Source: a bacterium
GTDB taxonomy: Bacteria; Actinomycetota; Acidimicrobiia; Acidimicrobiales; CATQHL01
Assembly (NCBI GenBank): GCA_026713745.1
Contig: JAPONU010000415.1
Span: 1 to 24,212, forward strand
DNA length: 24,212 nt
Direction: 5' to 3'
The notes beneath the pieces are model-generated. The model was not told the origin of the DNA. It saw only the letters and a list, made by a program, of their open reading frames with translations, and made no database searches. Position numbers and translations under genes: made by a program. Within the stretch, counting starts at the first letter, position 1; the number at the start of each line of letters is the position of its first letter. Below, piece by piece: positions 7,198-15,095 of this stretch.

Positions 7198-7629
7198 ATG
7201 GCGGTGCCGACCAACGCCGAGCGGCGCTTCGAGTTGCGGCTGCGGCCGACCGGCGACGGCGGCGACTGGGGCTTCGAGATGCACGAGACCACCGGAGGGC
7301 AGAACGCGGCGGTAGCGAACGTGCCCGCGGCTCGGGCGGCCCGCTACCGGGGCGACGTGCTGGCCGCGGTGACCGCCGACGGCTACGGGGCGAGCACCGT
7401 GGGGCCGCGCCGGCGGCGGCCGTTCAACCTCACCGCCGAGCCGGGGGTGCGGCTCGCCCTCGCGGTGGCCGCCCTCGATCCGGTGCGCCGAGCCGACCGG
7501 CGCAGCGCCATCGCCGCGGGCCTGAGCGCCATGGCCGCCGAGGAGGCCTTCTACTGGTACGCCCGCAGCGTCGGCCCCAGCGGCCCCCGAGCGCTGCGAG
7601 CCCTGCGGCTGCTGCTGGCCGAGGACTGA
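7198..7629 (+). CDS. Small DUF7680-like protein of the DUF499/DUF1156 cluster
   Basis: 143 residues from the ATG at 7198. The N-terminal half reads as beta strands (RRFELRLRPT, WGFEMHET). The C-terminal half has GVRLALAVAALDPVRRADRRSAIAAG, then MAAEEAFYWYARS, then RALRALRLLLAED. That C-terminal signature is one I associate with a small family (DUF7680) carried between DUF499 and DUF1156 genes in related clusters; the assignment is from memory and tentative. No catalytic motif is seen. The ATG overlaps the stop of a four-codon ORF (ATG 7186 to TGA 7198), which could couple translation, and there is no strong Shine-Dalgarno. It is probably a structural subunit or adaptor of the defence complex. 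Confidence 0.65.
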   Translation: MAVPTNAERRFELRLRPTGDGGDWGFEMHETTGGQNAAVANVPAARAARYRGDVLAAVTADGYGASTVGPRRRRPFNLTAEPGVRLALAVAALDPVRRADRRSAIAAGLSAMAAEEAFYWYARSVGPSGPRALRALRLLLAED

Positions 7630-7725
7630 CCGGTGGACGCTCGGACGTTCCCGCACCGGAGCCACCGCTGCCAGGCTCTCCGCAACGCCACCCGCACGAC
7701 CGGCGGCGCGTGAGGGAGGTGACCG

Positions 7726-10700
7726 ATGGGTTCTGAGGGCCGAGGCGCTGCGGGCGAGGCGAAGCGTCTGCTGATCGAGGAGTGGCTGCCGGTGGCCGAA
7801 CTGGGCATCGAGTCGGTGCGGGAGAGCACGCCGATCCCCGGCCAGTTCCCCAAGCTCAAGACCCTGCACGTCTGGTGGGCGCGGCGGCCGCTGGTGGCAA
7901 GCGCGGGTGCCGTGTTGGCCGGGCTGCTGCCCGCCTGGAGCCCCGACCTGCCGGCACGACACCCCGGCCGGACCGAACTGGCTACCGAGGAGGCCTACCG
8001 CAAGTGGTTCCTGGAATTATGCGGAGTCCTCGGCGACCCGGTGGCGGCCAAGAGGCGAATCCGGATCGCGACGGAAGCCGAGGTTCGTCTCGGTGCTGCT
8101 GCCTATGGCTACAAGCAGGCGTTTAAGAACAGCCCAGACGTTCATCAACTCGTTCTGCTCTACGACGTCTTGCGTGCAACCTGGGGATCTCTACCGGCAG
8201 TACTCGACCCCACCGCCGGGGGAGGGTCGATCCCGTTCGCAGCCGCTCGCCTTCGCCTGCCCACGACAGCCAACGACCTGAACCCCGTGGCGGCCGCCGT
8301 GCTCCGGTCAGGAGTCGAATTTTCGAGCCAATTCGGAAACGAGCTTCTGCCTACCCTCGAACATTGGGGCGGTGTGCTTGTCGAACGACTGAACGTGCGA
8401 CTCGCACGCTTTTTCGTATTGCCCGACCGAAGCGACAACAACTCCTACATCTTCGCTCGGACGGTGGCGTGTCCTCGTACCGGGAACCTCGTTCCGCTGG
8501 TGGGTGACTGGTCGTTGCGGCGGGGGGACCGGCCGGTGGCGGTGCGGTTGGTGACCCGTCGGGCCGGGCGGGAGTTGGCCGAGCCTGCATTCGAGATCGT
8601 GACCGGCGATGACATCGACTTCGACCCCAAGGGCGAGGCCACCTGGAACCGCGGCAAGGGCGTGTCGCCGTGGGACGGCCTGGCCATCGACTCGGGCTAC
8701 ATCAAGGCGGAGGCGCAGGCCGGGCGGATGGGCGAGGTGCTGTACGCCGTGGCGATACGCATGGCGAAGGGTCGGGGCTTCCGGGCGCCCACCGAGGTGG
8801 ACCTTGAGGCGCTGGCCGACGCCGAAGCCGAACTACAGCGTCTTCTGCCGGCCTGGGAGCGCGACGACGTGCTGCCGTCGGAGGCAATCCCCGAGGGCAA
8901 CAAGACCCGCGAGCCCCACAACTACGGCATGCCGCGCTGGCGGGACATGTTCACGCCGCGGCAGCTGCTGGTGCACGGCTGCTTCACCGAGGAGTTCCGC
9001 CGGCTGATCCCCGAGGTGCGGGCCGCCATCGCCGACCCGCAGCGGGCCGATGCCGTGCTCGCCCTGCTCGCGATGATGCAGGGCAAGGCATTGGACTGGA
9101 ACTCCCGCGTCTGCGTCTGGGACGTAACCCGCCAGAAGATCGGGCACACGTTCACGATGCACGCCTTCCCGTTCAAGAACACCTTCGCCGAGTTCGAGGC
9201 GGGCACCGAGTTGTTCCCCTGGACGCTCAAGCAGCTCCTCGACGCCTACGGTGAGATCGCGCGGCTGCTGACTGGCGGCGCCGAACAACCGACCCTGACC
9301 GGTGATGCCGCCGCTGGGACGACGCCGGCCAGCGAGCCCGGCGGACGGTCGAAACCACCCGGCCACGCCACCGCAACGCCGAGGCTGCCCGGCGGTCCCT
9401 CAACCCCGCCCTCGCCACCGGCAGCCGCGCCGGCGGCTATCGCAACCCCGACCGCCGCTCCGCCCGGCGGGAGCCAGTCAGGCGAGCGGCGCGGCCAGCG
9501 CAGCGCAGCGCCGGCGAGCGTGACCGTCACCTGCGCCAACGCGGGCAACCTGGCGCACCTGGCCGACGGCGGCCAAGCGCTGGTGTGCGTCGACCCTCCC
9601 TACTACGACAACGTGATGTACGCCGAGTTGGCGGACTTCTTCTACGTGTGGGAGAAGCGCAGCCTGGGCCGGCTGTGGCCCGAGTTGTTCGCCGGCGAGT
9701 TCACCAACAAGCACGACGAGGCGGTGGCCAACAAGGCCCGCTTCGCCGCCGCGGGACGGCGCGCCAAGGACCTCGCCGACGCCGACTACACCAACAAGAT
9801 GGCGGCCATCTTCGGCGAGTGCCGCCGGGTGCTGCGGCCCGACGGGGCCATGGTGGTGATGTTCACCCACAAGCGAGCCGAGGCCTGGGACAGCCTGGGC
9901 GCCGCCCTGCTGCAGGCGGGCTTCAGCATCGGCACCTCCTGGCCGGTGCACACCGAGAGCGAGCAGTCGCTGCACACCGCCCGCCAGAACTCCGTCAAGT
10001 CGACCATCTTCCTGGCCTGCCGCCCCCGCCCGGCCCGCACCGGCACCGACCGGGTGTACCTCGACGACATCGAGGCCGACATCCGCGCCGCCGCCGCGGC
10101 GGCCCTCGAGCGCTCCTACAGCGGCGGCCTCAGCGGCGTGGACCTGCTGTTGAGCACCTACGGCCCGGCACTGTCGGTGCTGTCGGCGCACTGGCCGGTG
10201 CATTCCGCCGAGGCCGACGCCGACGGCGCCTCCCGGCTGCTGCGGCCCGAGGAGGCCCTGGACGTGGCCCGCGCCGAAGTGACCCGCCGCCAGCGGGCCG
10301 CCCTTGCGGGGCGCGACATCGACTTCGACCCCATAACCGACTTCGCCGTGCTGGCCTGGAGCACCTTCGGCGCCCGCAGGTTCCCCTTCGACGAGGCCCG
10401 CCGCCTGGCGCTGGCCACCGGCGGCCTGGAGATGCGGGACTTGGAGCGCCGCAAGGTCGTCGCCGCCCGCAAGGGCGAGGTGGAACTGCTGCAGCCGCAC
10501 CAGAGGCCGGCGCGCGGGGCGGGGGCGCACCTCGGCGGCGCCGACACCGGGGCGATGACCTTCGAGGTACTGCTCGACGCGGCGCACACCGCGCTCTGGG
10601 TCACCTCCGAGGACGGCCCGGGCGCGGCCAAGCGCTGGCTCGACAGCCGGGGCCTGGGGACCGACCACCGCTTCGAGGCCTGCCTGCGGGCCCTGGTCCG

Positions 10701-10863
10701 GGCGATCCCCCGCTCGCGTACCCGCAGCGGCTGGAACGTCCCCGAGGCCGAACTGCTGGACCACCTGGTGAGCGCCTACTTCCCCGGCATCGAACTGCCC
10801 GCCGACGACGTCACCGAACTCGTCGAGAGGCAGACCGTGTTCGACTATGTCCCGACCCCTTGA
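7726..10863 (+). CDS. DUF1156-type adenine-specific DNA methyltransferase
   Basis: 1045 residues. The N-terminal DUF1156 block is clear (EEWLPVAELGIESVRES, KTLHVWWARRPLVASAGAVLAG). The SAM-binding motif is DPTAGGGS at residues 161-168, followed by ANDLNPVAAAV. The catalytic motif is DPPYYDN at residues 623-629, an N6-adenine/N4-cytosine type DPPY, followed by VMYAELADFFYVWEKR and a RVLRPDGAMVVMFTHK strand. It should methylate host DNA to mark self. A strong GGGAGG (7714-7719) sits 6 nt before the ATG. Residues ~520-600 form a Pro/Ala/Gly-rich linker that separates the two halves and looks expanded. A patch at about 8010-8490 uses many A/T-ending codons, unlike its flanks. The gene ends 125 bp before the helicase gene. 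Confidence 0.85.
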   Translation: MGSEGRGAAGEAKRLLIEEWLPVAELGIESVRESTPIPGQFPKLKTLHVWWARRPLVASAGAVLAGLLPAWSPDLPARHPGRTELATEEAYRKWFLELCGVLGDPVAAKRRIRIATEAEVRLGAAAYGYKQAFKNSPDVHQLVLLYDVLRATWGSLPAVLDPTAGGGSIPFAAARLRLPTTANDLNPVAAAVLRSGVEFSSQFGNELLPTLEHWGGVLVERLNVRLARFFVLPDRSDNNSYIFARTVACPRTGNLVPLVGDWSLRRGDRPVAVRLVTRRAGRELAEPAFEIVTGDDIDFDPKGEATWNRGKGVSPWDGLAIDSGYIKAEAQAGRMGEVLYAVAIRMAKGRGFRAPTEVDLEALADAEAELQRLLPAWERDDVLPSEAIPEGNKTREPHNYGMPRWRDMFTPRQLLVHGCFTEEFRRLIPEVRAAIADPQRADAVLALLAMMQGKALDWNSRVCVWDVTRQKIGHTFTMHAFPFKNTFAEFEAGTELFPWTLKQLLDAYGEIARLLTGGAEQPTLTGDAAAGTTPASEPGGRSKPPGHATATPRLPGGPSTPPSPPAAAPAAIATPTAAPPGGSQSGERRGQRSAAPASVTVTCANAGNLAHLADGGQALVCVDPPYYDNVMYAELADFFYVWEKRSLGRLWPELFAGEFTNKHDEAVANKARFAAAGRRAKDLADADYTNKMAAIFGECRRVLRPDGAMVVMFTHKRAEAWDSLGAALLQAGFSIGTSWPVHTESEQSLHTARQNSVKSTIFLACRPRPARTGTDRVYLDDIEADIRAAAAAALERSYSGGLSGVDLLLSTYGPALSVLSAHWPVHSAEADADGASRLLRPEEALDVARAEVTRRQRAALAGRDIDFDPITDFAVLAWSTFGARRFPFDEARRLALATGGLEMRDLERRKVVAARKGEVELLQPHQRPARGAGAHLGGADTGAMTFEVLLDAAHTALWVTSEDGPGAAKRWLDSRGLGTDHRFEACLRALVRAIPRSRTRSGWNVPEAELLDHLVSAYFPGIELPADDVTELVERQTVFDYVPTP

Positions 10864-10931
10864 CGCGGGCCGTCGGGTAGCGGGCGGCGGCAACCACGTG
10901 ACCGGGGCCGCGGCAGGTCACTTCCACCGGT

Positions 10932-10985
10932 CCCTCGTGTGCCGGCGGCCCGGCCCGCTCCACGGCCCCCTCGTGTGCCGGCGGC
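10932..10985 (+). repeat. 18-bp direct repeat upstream of helicase start
   Basis: CCCTCGTGTGCCGGCGGC occurs at 10932-10949 and again, identical, at 10968-10985 (36-bp period). The second copy ends 3 nt before the GTG start at 10989. It fills much of the 125-bp gap between the methyltransferase and helicase genes. Confidence 0.85.
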
Positions 10986-11000
10986 TCGGTGACTGAGCCG
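10982..11000 (+). promoter_or_regulatory. Stem-loop holding the helicase start codon in its loop
   Basis: CGGCTC (10982-10987) and GAGCCG (10995-11000) are perfectly complementary around a 7-nt loop that contains the GTG at 10989. No Shine-Dalgarno precedes this GTG. The hairpin may limit initiation, or true initiation may use the in-frame GTG at 11004. Confidence 0.4.
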
Positions 11001-14000
11001 CCGGTGAGCCCCACACGCCCCGGCGGGGACGGGTTCCGCGACCTCAGCCTCGGCACCAACTACGACTCAACCGGTGATCCGTTGGGGCGCTTCTACGTAC
11101 CGGTGCTGAGCCGGGCGAGGCGCTACGACCGGGTGGCGGGCTACTTCATGTCGTCGGCGTTCGCCACCGCGGCTGCGGGGCTGGCCCGCTTCATCGCCAA
11201 CGACGGGACGGTGCGCCTCCTGGTGGGCGCCCGGCTCGACCCCGCCGACTGCAAGGCCCTGCAGGGACGCGCCCGCCTCGAGGAGACCCTGGAGCGCCGC
11301 CTGCTGGCCGGCGACGAACTCGGCGGCGACGTGGTGGCCCGGCACCGCTTGGAGGTGATCGCCTGGCTGGTGCGGCGGGGCCGGCTGTCGATCCGGGTGG
11401 GGCTGCCCTGCGACGCCGGCGGCAACCTCCTGCCTGCCGAGTCGCCCGAGGCGCAGCGCTACTTCCACCCCAAGTGGGGCGTGCTGACCGACGCTGCCGG
11501 CGACCGGGTGGCCTTCGCCGGCAGCATCAACGAGTCCGCCGCCGGCTGGCAGGGCAACTTCGAGCGCTTCACGGTGTACTGCTCGTGGAAGTCCTCGACC
11601 TGGGACGCCTACGGGCAACCGCACTCCGACGACTTCGAGCGGCTCTGGCGCGGCGGCCACGTGGACGGCAACACCGGCGGCGGCTGGCGCAGCGTGCCGT
11701 TGCCCGAGGCCGCCGAGGCCCGGCTGCTGGACCTGCTGCCCGGCGACGACTACACCCCGGCCGCCCGCGACCCGCTGGAGCCGCCGCCGGTTCCCGAACC
11801 CTCCCCGGCCGACCAACAACTGGTCGACGCCATCCGGGCCGCGCCCCGTACCCGTACCGGCGTTGGCCTGGTCACGGCGGGGCTGGAGCCGTGGCCGCAC
11901 CAACTCGCCATCGCCCGGCGCATCGTCGACGACTGGCCCCGCTCGTACCTGCTGGCCGACGAGGTGGGCCTCGGCAAGACCATCGAAGCCGCCCTGGTGC
12001 TGCGCGAGCTGCTGCTGTCGGGTCGGATCCGTACCGCGCTGCTGCTGGTGCCGGCCTCGCTGCTGACACAGTGGCAGGAGGAACTGGCCGAGAAGTTCCT
12101 GCTGGCCGTGCCGTACCTCGACGGCCGCTCTGTCGTGCACCCCGGCGGCCGCACCACTCCGGCAGGACGCGGCACCGACCGCTGGCGGGCCGCCCCGGTG
12201 CTGCTGGCCTCCTCCCACCTGGCCCGGCGCGCCGCCGAGCGCGCCAACCTGCTGGACGGGCCGGGTTGGGACCTGGTGTTCTGTGACGAGGCCCACCACG
12301 CCCGCCGCCGGGGCGCCGCCGCCGGCGGCAGCGCCAACAACCTGCTGGGGCTGCTCGGGGACCTCGTCCGGCGGGAGATGTGCCGCGGCTTGCTGCTGGC
12401 CACGGCCACGCCGCTGCAGGCCGGCAGCGCCGACCTGTGGGACCTGCTGGATCTCTGCGGGCTGCCGCCGGGCTGGAGCGACGGACCGCACGCCCTGGAG
12501 CGCTACTTCAGGGAACTGCAGGACCCGTTCGCAGCCAGGGACTGGGACTACCTGAAGGAGATGCTCGGGGCCCAGGCCGCCGCCGAGGGGATCAACACCG
12601 ACGCTTGGAGCGTGATCGAGCCGCGGCTCGACTGGGCCTCCGCCGGTCGCCTGGAGAACTTCGCCCGCTTCGGCCTGCCTCGCTCGGACCGGGCCGCCGT
12701 ACCCACCGAGCAGCGCCCACTCTGGGACGAGTGGCTGCGGGCCAACACCCCGGTGCGCCGCCGGGTGTTCCGCACCACACGCACAACGCTGAAGTCGTAC
12801 CGGCGCGACGGCCTGCTGGACGCCGCCACGGTCATCCCCAACCGCCACGTGGACGACGAGTTCCTGAGCCTCGGCGAGGCCCGGCCCCTCTACGAGCGCA
12901 TCGACGACTACATCGGCCGCCACTACGACGCGTACCTGGCAGCCGGGGGCGCCTCGGTGCCGCTGGGGTTCATCATGACCGTCTACCGGCGGCGCCTCAC
13001 CTCCAGCTTCCGGGCCGTGCGCCGCTCGCTGCAACGCCGCCGAGACGCCCTCGCCGCCGGGCGGGGGGCCGCGGCCCTGCTGGACACCGACGACCGGCAC
13101 ACCCTGGAAGGGCGGTCCGCCCTCGACGACCTGCCGGCCGAGGCCGACGGCACACTCGACGGTGCGCCCGCCGGCGCCGGCGTGGAGTTGCAGGCCGAGA
13201 TCGCCGAACTGGACGACTTCATCGCCGCCCTCGACGCTCTGCCGCCCGACGAGCCGAAGATGGCGTGCCTGCGTCGGCTCATCGGCGACAGCCTCAACGG
13301 CGGGCATCGCACGCTCATCATCTTCACGCAGTACTTCGATACGTTGGACTACCTGCGTGAGCGCCTGCTCGCCACCTTCGGCCGGCAACTCGTCTGCTAC
13401 TTCGGCGGGCGGGGCGAACGCTGGAACGACGGCTCCGGCGCCTGGGAACCCCTCGACAAGGAGCAGGTGAAGGAACTGTTCCGGGCCGGCGAGGAGGTGC
13501 GCATCCTCATCGGAACCGACTCGATGTCCGAAGGCCTGAACCTGCAGACCTGCGACAGGCTCATCAACTTCGATCTGCCCTGGAACTTCATGCGCGTCGA
13601 GCAGCGCATCGGCCGGGTGGACCGCATCGGCGGATGCCCCGACACCTACGTCACGAACCTCTTCTACGAGGGCACGGTGGAGGACGACATCTACCGGCGT
13701 ATCCGCGAGAGCCACGACTGGTTCAGCCACGTCGTCGGCAACGCCGCGCCCGTGCTCGCCGCCACCGAGTCGGTGATCCAGAAGGCCGCCATGCGCCGCA
13801 CCACGAACCCCGCAGCCGCGGACGCGGCGGTCAGCGACGCTGTCACCGAACTCGGCGGCATCATCGACCGCCTCGGCGACGCCCCCGTGCGACTGCAGGA
13901 CCTCGACGCCGTGCCCCGTCACGCCACCGACCTCCAACCGGCGATGACCCTCGACCAACTCGGCGAGGCCCTACGCGCTGGCGACGCCCTGCAGCACCGC

Positions 14001-14192
14001 TTCGAGCCGCACCCCCACCTGCCCGAAGCATGGCTCTTCGACATCGGAACAGAGCGCCGAGCGGTCACGTTCAATGCTCACACCTACCAAGAACACGCAG
14101 GGTTGGACCTACTCACCTGGGGCAGCCCACTACTCGACAGCCTTCTGGACGAGACCGCCGGACCCGATCCGGCCCCCGGCCGGTCGGCGTAG
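10989..14192 (+). CDS. PLD-like nuclease domain fused to SNF2-family helicase
   Basis: 1067 residues. Residues ~15-240 form a phospholipase-D-like domain: YDRVAGYFMSSAFATAA, then HPK at 160-162 (the HxK of the HKD motif), then GSINES at 178-183. Residues ~300-960 form a superfamily-2 SNF2-type motor: Walker A DEVGLGKT at 324-331, DEAH at 433-436, LLATATPLQ, and motif VI QRIGRVDRIG from residue 872. It should couple DNA translocation or remodelling to cleavage of unmodified DNA. Only one HxK is visible, so an active nuclease would probably dimerise, as in single-HKD enzymes. The start is uncertain between GTG 10989 and GTG 11004; conserved sequence begins at about residue 15. It is the last gene of the DUF499 cluster. 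Confidence 0.85.
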   Translation: MTEPPVSPTRPGGDGFRDLSLGTNYDSTGDPLGRFYVPVLSRARRYDRVAGYFMSSAFATAAAGLARFIANDGTVRLLVGARLDPADCKALQGRARLEETLERRLLAGDELGGDVVARHRLEVIAWLVRRGRLSIRVGLPCDAGGNLLPAESPEAQRYFHPKWGVLTDAAGDRVAFAGSINESAAGWQGNFERFTVYCSWKSSTWDAYGQPHSDDFERLWRGGHVDGNTGGGWRSVPLPEAAEARLLDLLPGDDYTPAARDPLEPPPVPEPSPADQQLVDAIRAAPRTRTGVGLVTAGLEPWPHQLAIARRIVDDWPRSYLLADEVGLGKTIEAALVLRELLLSGRIRTALLLVPASLLTQWQEELAEKFLLAVPYLDGRSVVHPGGRTTPAGRGTDRWRAAPVLLASSHLARRAAERANLLDGPGWDLVFCDEAHHARRRGAAAGGSANNLLGLLGDLVRREMCRGLLLATATPLQAGSADLWDLLDLCGLPPGWSDGPHALERYFRELQDPFAARDWDYLKEMLGAQAAAEGINTDAWSVIEPRLDWASAGRLENFARFGLPRSDRAAVPTEQRPLWDEWLRANTPVRRRVFRTTRTTLKSYRRDGLLDAATVIPNRHVDDEFLSLGEARPLYERIDDYIGRHYDAYLAAGGASVPLGFIMTVYRRRLTSSFRAVRRSLQRRRDALAAGRGAAALLDTDDRHTLEGRSALDDLPAEADGTLDGAPAGAGVELQAEIAELDDFIAALDALPPDEPKMACLRRLIGDSLNGGHRTLIIFTQYFDTLDYLRERLLATFGRQLVCYFGGRGERWNDGSGAWEPLDKEQVKELFRAGEEVRILIGTDSMSEGLNLQTCDRLINFDLPWNFMRVEQRIGRVDRIGGCPDTYVTNLFYEGTVEDDIYRRIRESHDWFSHVVGNAAPVLAATESVIQKAAMRRTTNPAAADAAVSDAVTELGGIIDRLGDAPVRLQDLDAVPRHATDLQPAMTLDQLGEALRAGDALQHRFEPHPHLPEAWLFDIGTERRAVTFNAHTYQEHAGLDLLTWGSPLLDSLLDETAGPDPAPGRSA

Positions 14193-14213
14193 CATCTGTC
14201 AATCCGCCAGTGA

Positions 14214-14244
14214 GTACCAGTTTTGGTACATGATCAGGTACATG
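14214..14244 (+). promoter_or_regulatory. Operator-like triple GTAC repeat upstream of TIGR04255 operon
   Basis: GTACCA (14214-14219) and TGGTAC (14224-14229) form a perfect inverted repeat with a 4-nt spacer. GGTACATG at 14225-14232 is repeated exactly at 14237-14244, giving a 12-bp period. The three half-sites lie just upstream of the -10 box at 14251, where a repressor would block RNA polymerase. The obvious candidate ligand is the HTH protein encoded two genes down, acting as an autoregulator; this is inference. Confidence 0.55.
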
Positions 14245-14250
14245 TCCCAC

Positions 14251-14256
14251 TACACT
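14251..14256 (+). promoter_or_regulatory. -10 box (TACACT) of the TIGR04255 operon
   Basis: TACACT fits TANNNT and lies 5 nt before GTG 14262 and 8 nt before ATG 14265, so the mRNA is probably leaderless. No Shine-Dalgarno is present. The operator-like repeat occupies the -35 region. Confidence 0.4.
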
Positions 14257-14264
14257 TGCCGGTG

Positions 14265-15032
14265 ATGGAGCACACCCGCGAGGTGTTCGCGAACGCCCCG
14301 CTGGCGTTCGTCGTGTGCGAGATCCGGTTTCCGCAGGCCCCTCGGCTCACGAGCGAGGAATCGTTCGTCTCCCTGACCGACGCGTTCGCCGGAACGCTGG
14401 ACATCCCCGAGGAGGAGCGCACCGGGGACGGCGCCGAACGCCGGTTCCGATTTCTGAGTACGGACCGGGTGCTTTCGGCGGTGGTGGCGCGCAACGCTCT
14501 GACGGTGGAGACGACCGACTACACCGAGTGGCCGGATTTCAAGGCGGTGGTGGTCAGCGCGGTCGACATAGTCGCCGCCGCTGCGAGCGTGGTCGGCGTG
14601 GAACGGGTAGGCCTCAGGTTCGTCAACGAGATCCGGGTGCCGGAGCCGGTCAACGACGTAACTCAGTGGGCGAGGTGGATCAACGAGCCGGCATTCGGCT
14701 CGGTGCCGGAAGTGGCGGGTTATGTCCCGGCGATCCACCAGGTCGCCACGCGCCTGACCCGAGAAACCACCCACCTGCACGTCCAGTACGCAGCCCTGGT
14801 TGGACCGGGCGTGGTGTCAGACGGACCGCTCAGACGTCGAGCCGACAGCGGTAAGGGCCCGTTCTTCGTCATCGACACCGACTCCTACAGCGACTCGCCC
14901 GGGCAGGACATGTTGCCCTTCAACTCAGGAGCACTCGAACCAGCCCTCGACGACCTGCACAGACCGCTCGAGTCATTGTTCCACCGCGCGATCCGAGACG
15001 AGCTTCGCGACGTGTTCCGCGGAACGCGATGA
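14265..15032 (+). CDS. TIGR04255 family protein
   Basis: 255 residues from ATG 14265 (GTG 14262 is an alternative). The N-terminal NAPLAFVVCEIRFP and the central VGVERVGLRFVNEIRVPEP are signatures I recognise from the sporadically distributed TIGR04255 family. The C-terminal part (LDDLHRPLESLFHRAIRDELRDVF) also fits, because family members usually end with a short helix pair preceding a stop. The function of the family is unknown; it is patchily distributed and often sits in accessory regions. Here it leads a three-gene unit with an HTH protein 63 nt downstream and a third protein overlapping that one. The promoter appears leaderless with an operator-like repeat, which suggests a self-regulated toxin-antitoxin-like or sensing cassette. 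Confidence 0.75.
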   Translation: MEHTREVFANAPLAFVVCEIRFPQAPRLTSEESFVSLTDAFAGTLDIPEEERTGDGAERRFRFLSTDRVLSAVVARNALTVETTDYTEWPDFKAVVVSAVDIVAAAASVVGVERVGLRFVNEIRVPEPVNDVTQWARWINEPAFGSVPEVAGYVPAIHQVATRLTRETTHLHVQYAALVGPGVVSDGPLRRRADSGKGPFFVIDTDSYSDSPGQDMLPFNSGALEPALDDLHRPLESLFHRAIRDELRDVFRGTR

Positions 15033-15095
15033 CGGCGGAATGGACGTGCCCAATGACCGACTTCCGCCGACGACCGACACCACCCGGGAGGGGAC

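Noticed and set aside
7630..7659. Terminator between the DUF7680-like gene and DUF1156
   Set aside because: CCGGTG and CACCGG can pair, but the loop is 18 nt and no U-tract follows. A strong Shine-Dalgarno downstream suggests the operon continues.
9478..10893. 471-codon minus-strand open frame opposite the methyltransferase gene
   Set aside because: The plus strand has DPPYYDN and a full methyltransferase domain; the antisense frame is low-complexity.
11067..13958. 963-codon minus-strand open frame opposite the helicase gene
   Set aside because: The helicase frame has complete SNF2 motifs; the antisense frame is Val/Gln/Gly/His-rich with no recognisable domain.
10989..14192. DISARM drmC/drmD pair
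   Set aside because: The PLD-like and SNF2 parts are one chain next to DUF499/DUF1156, with no drmA or drmB, so it is not a canonical DISARM locus.
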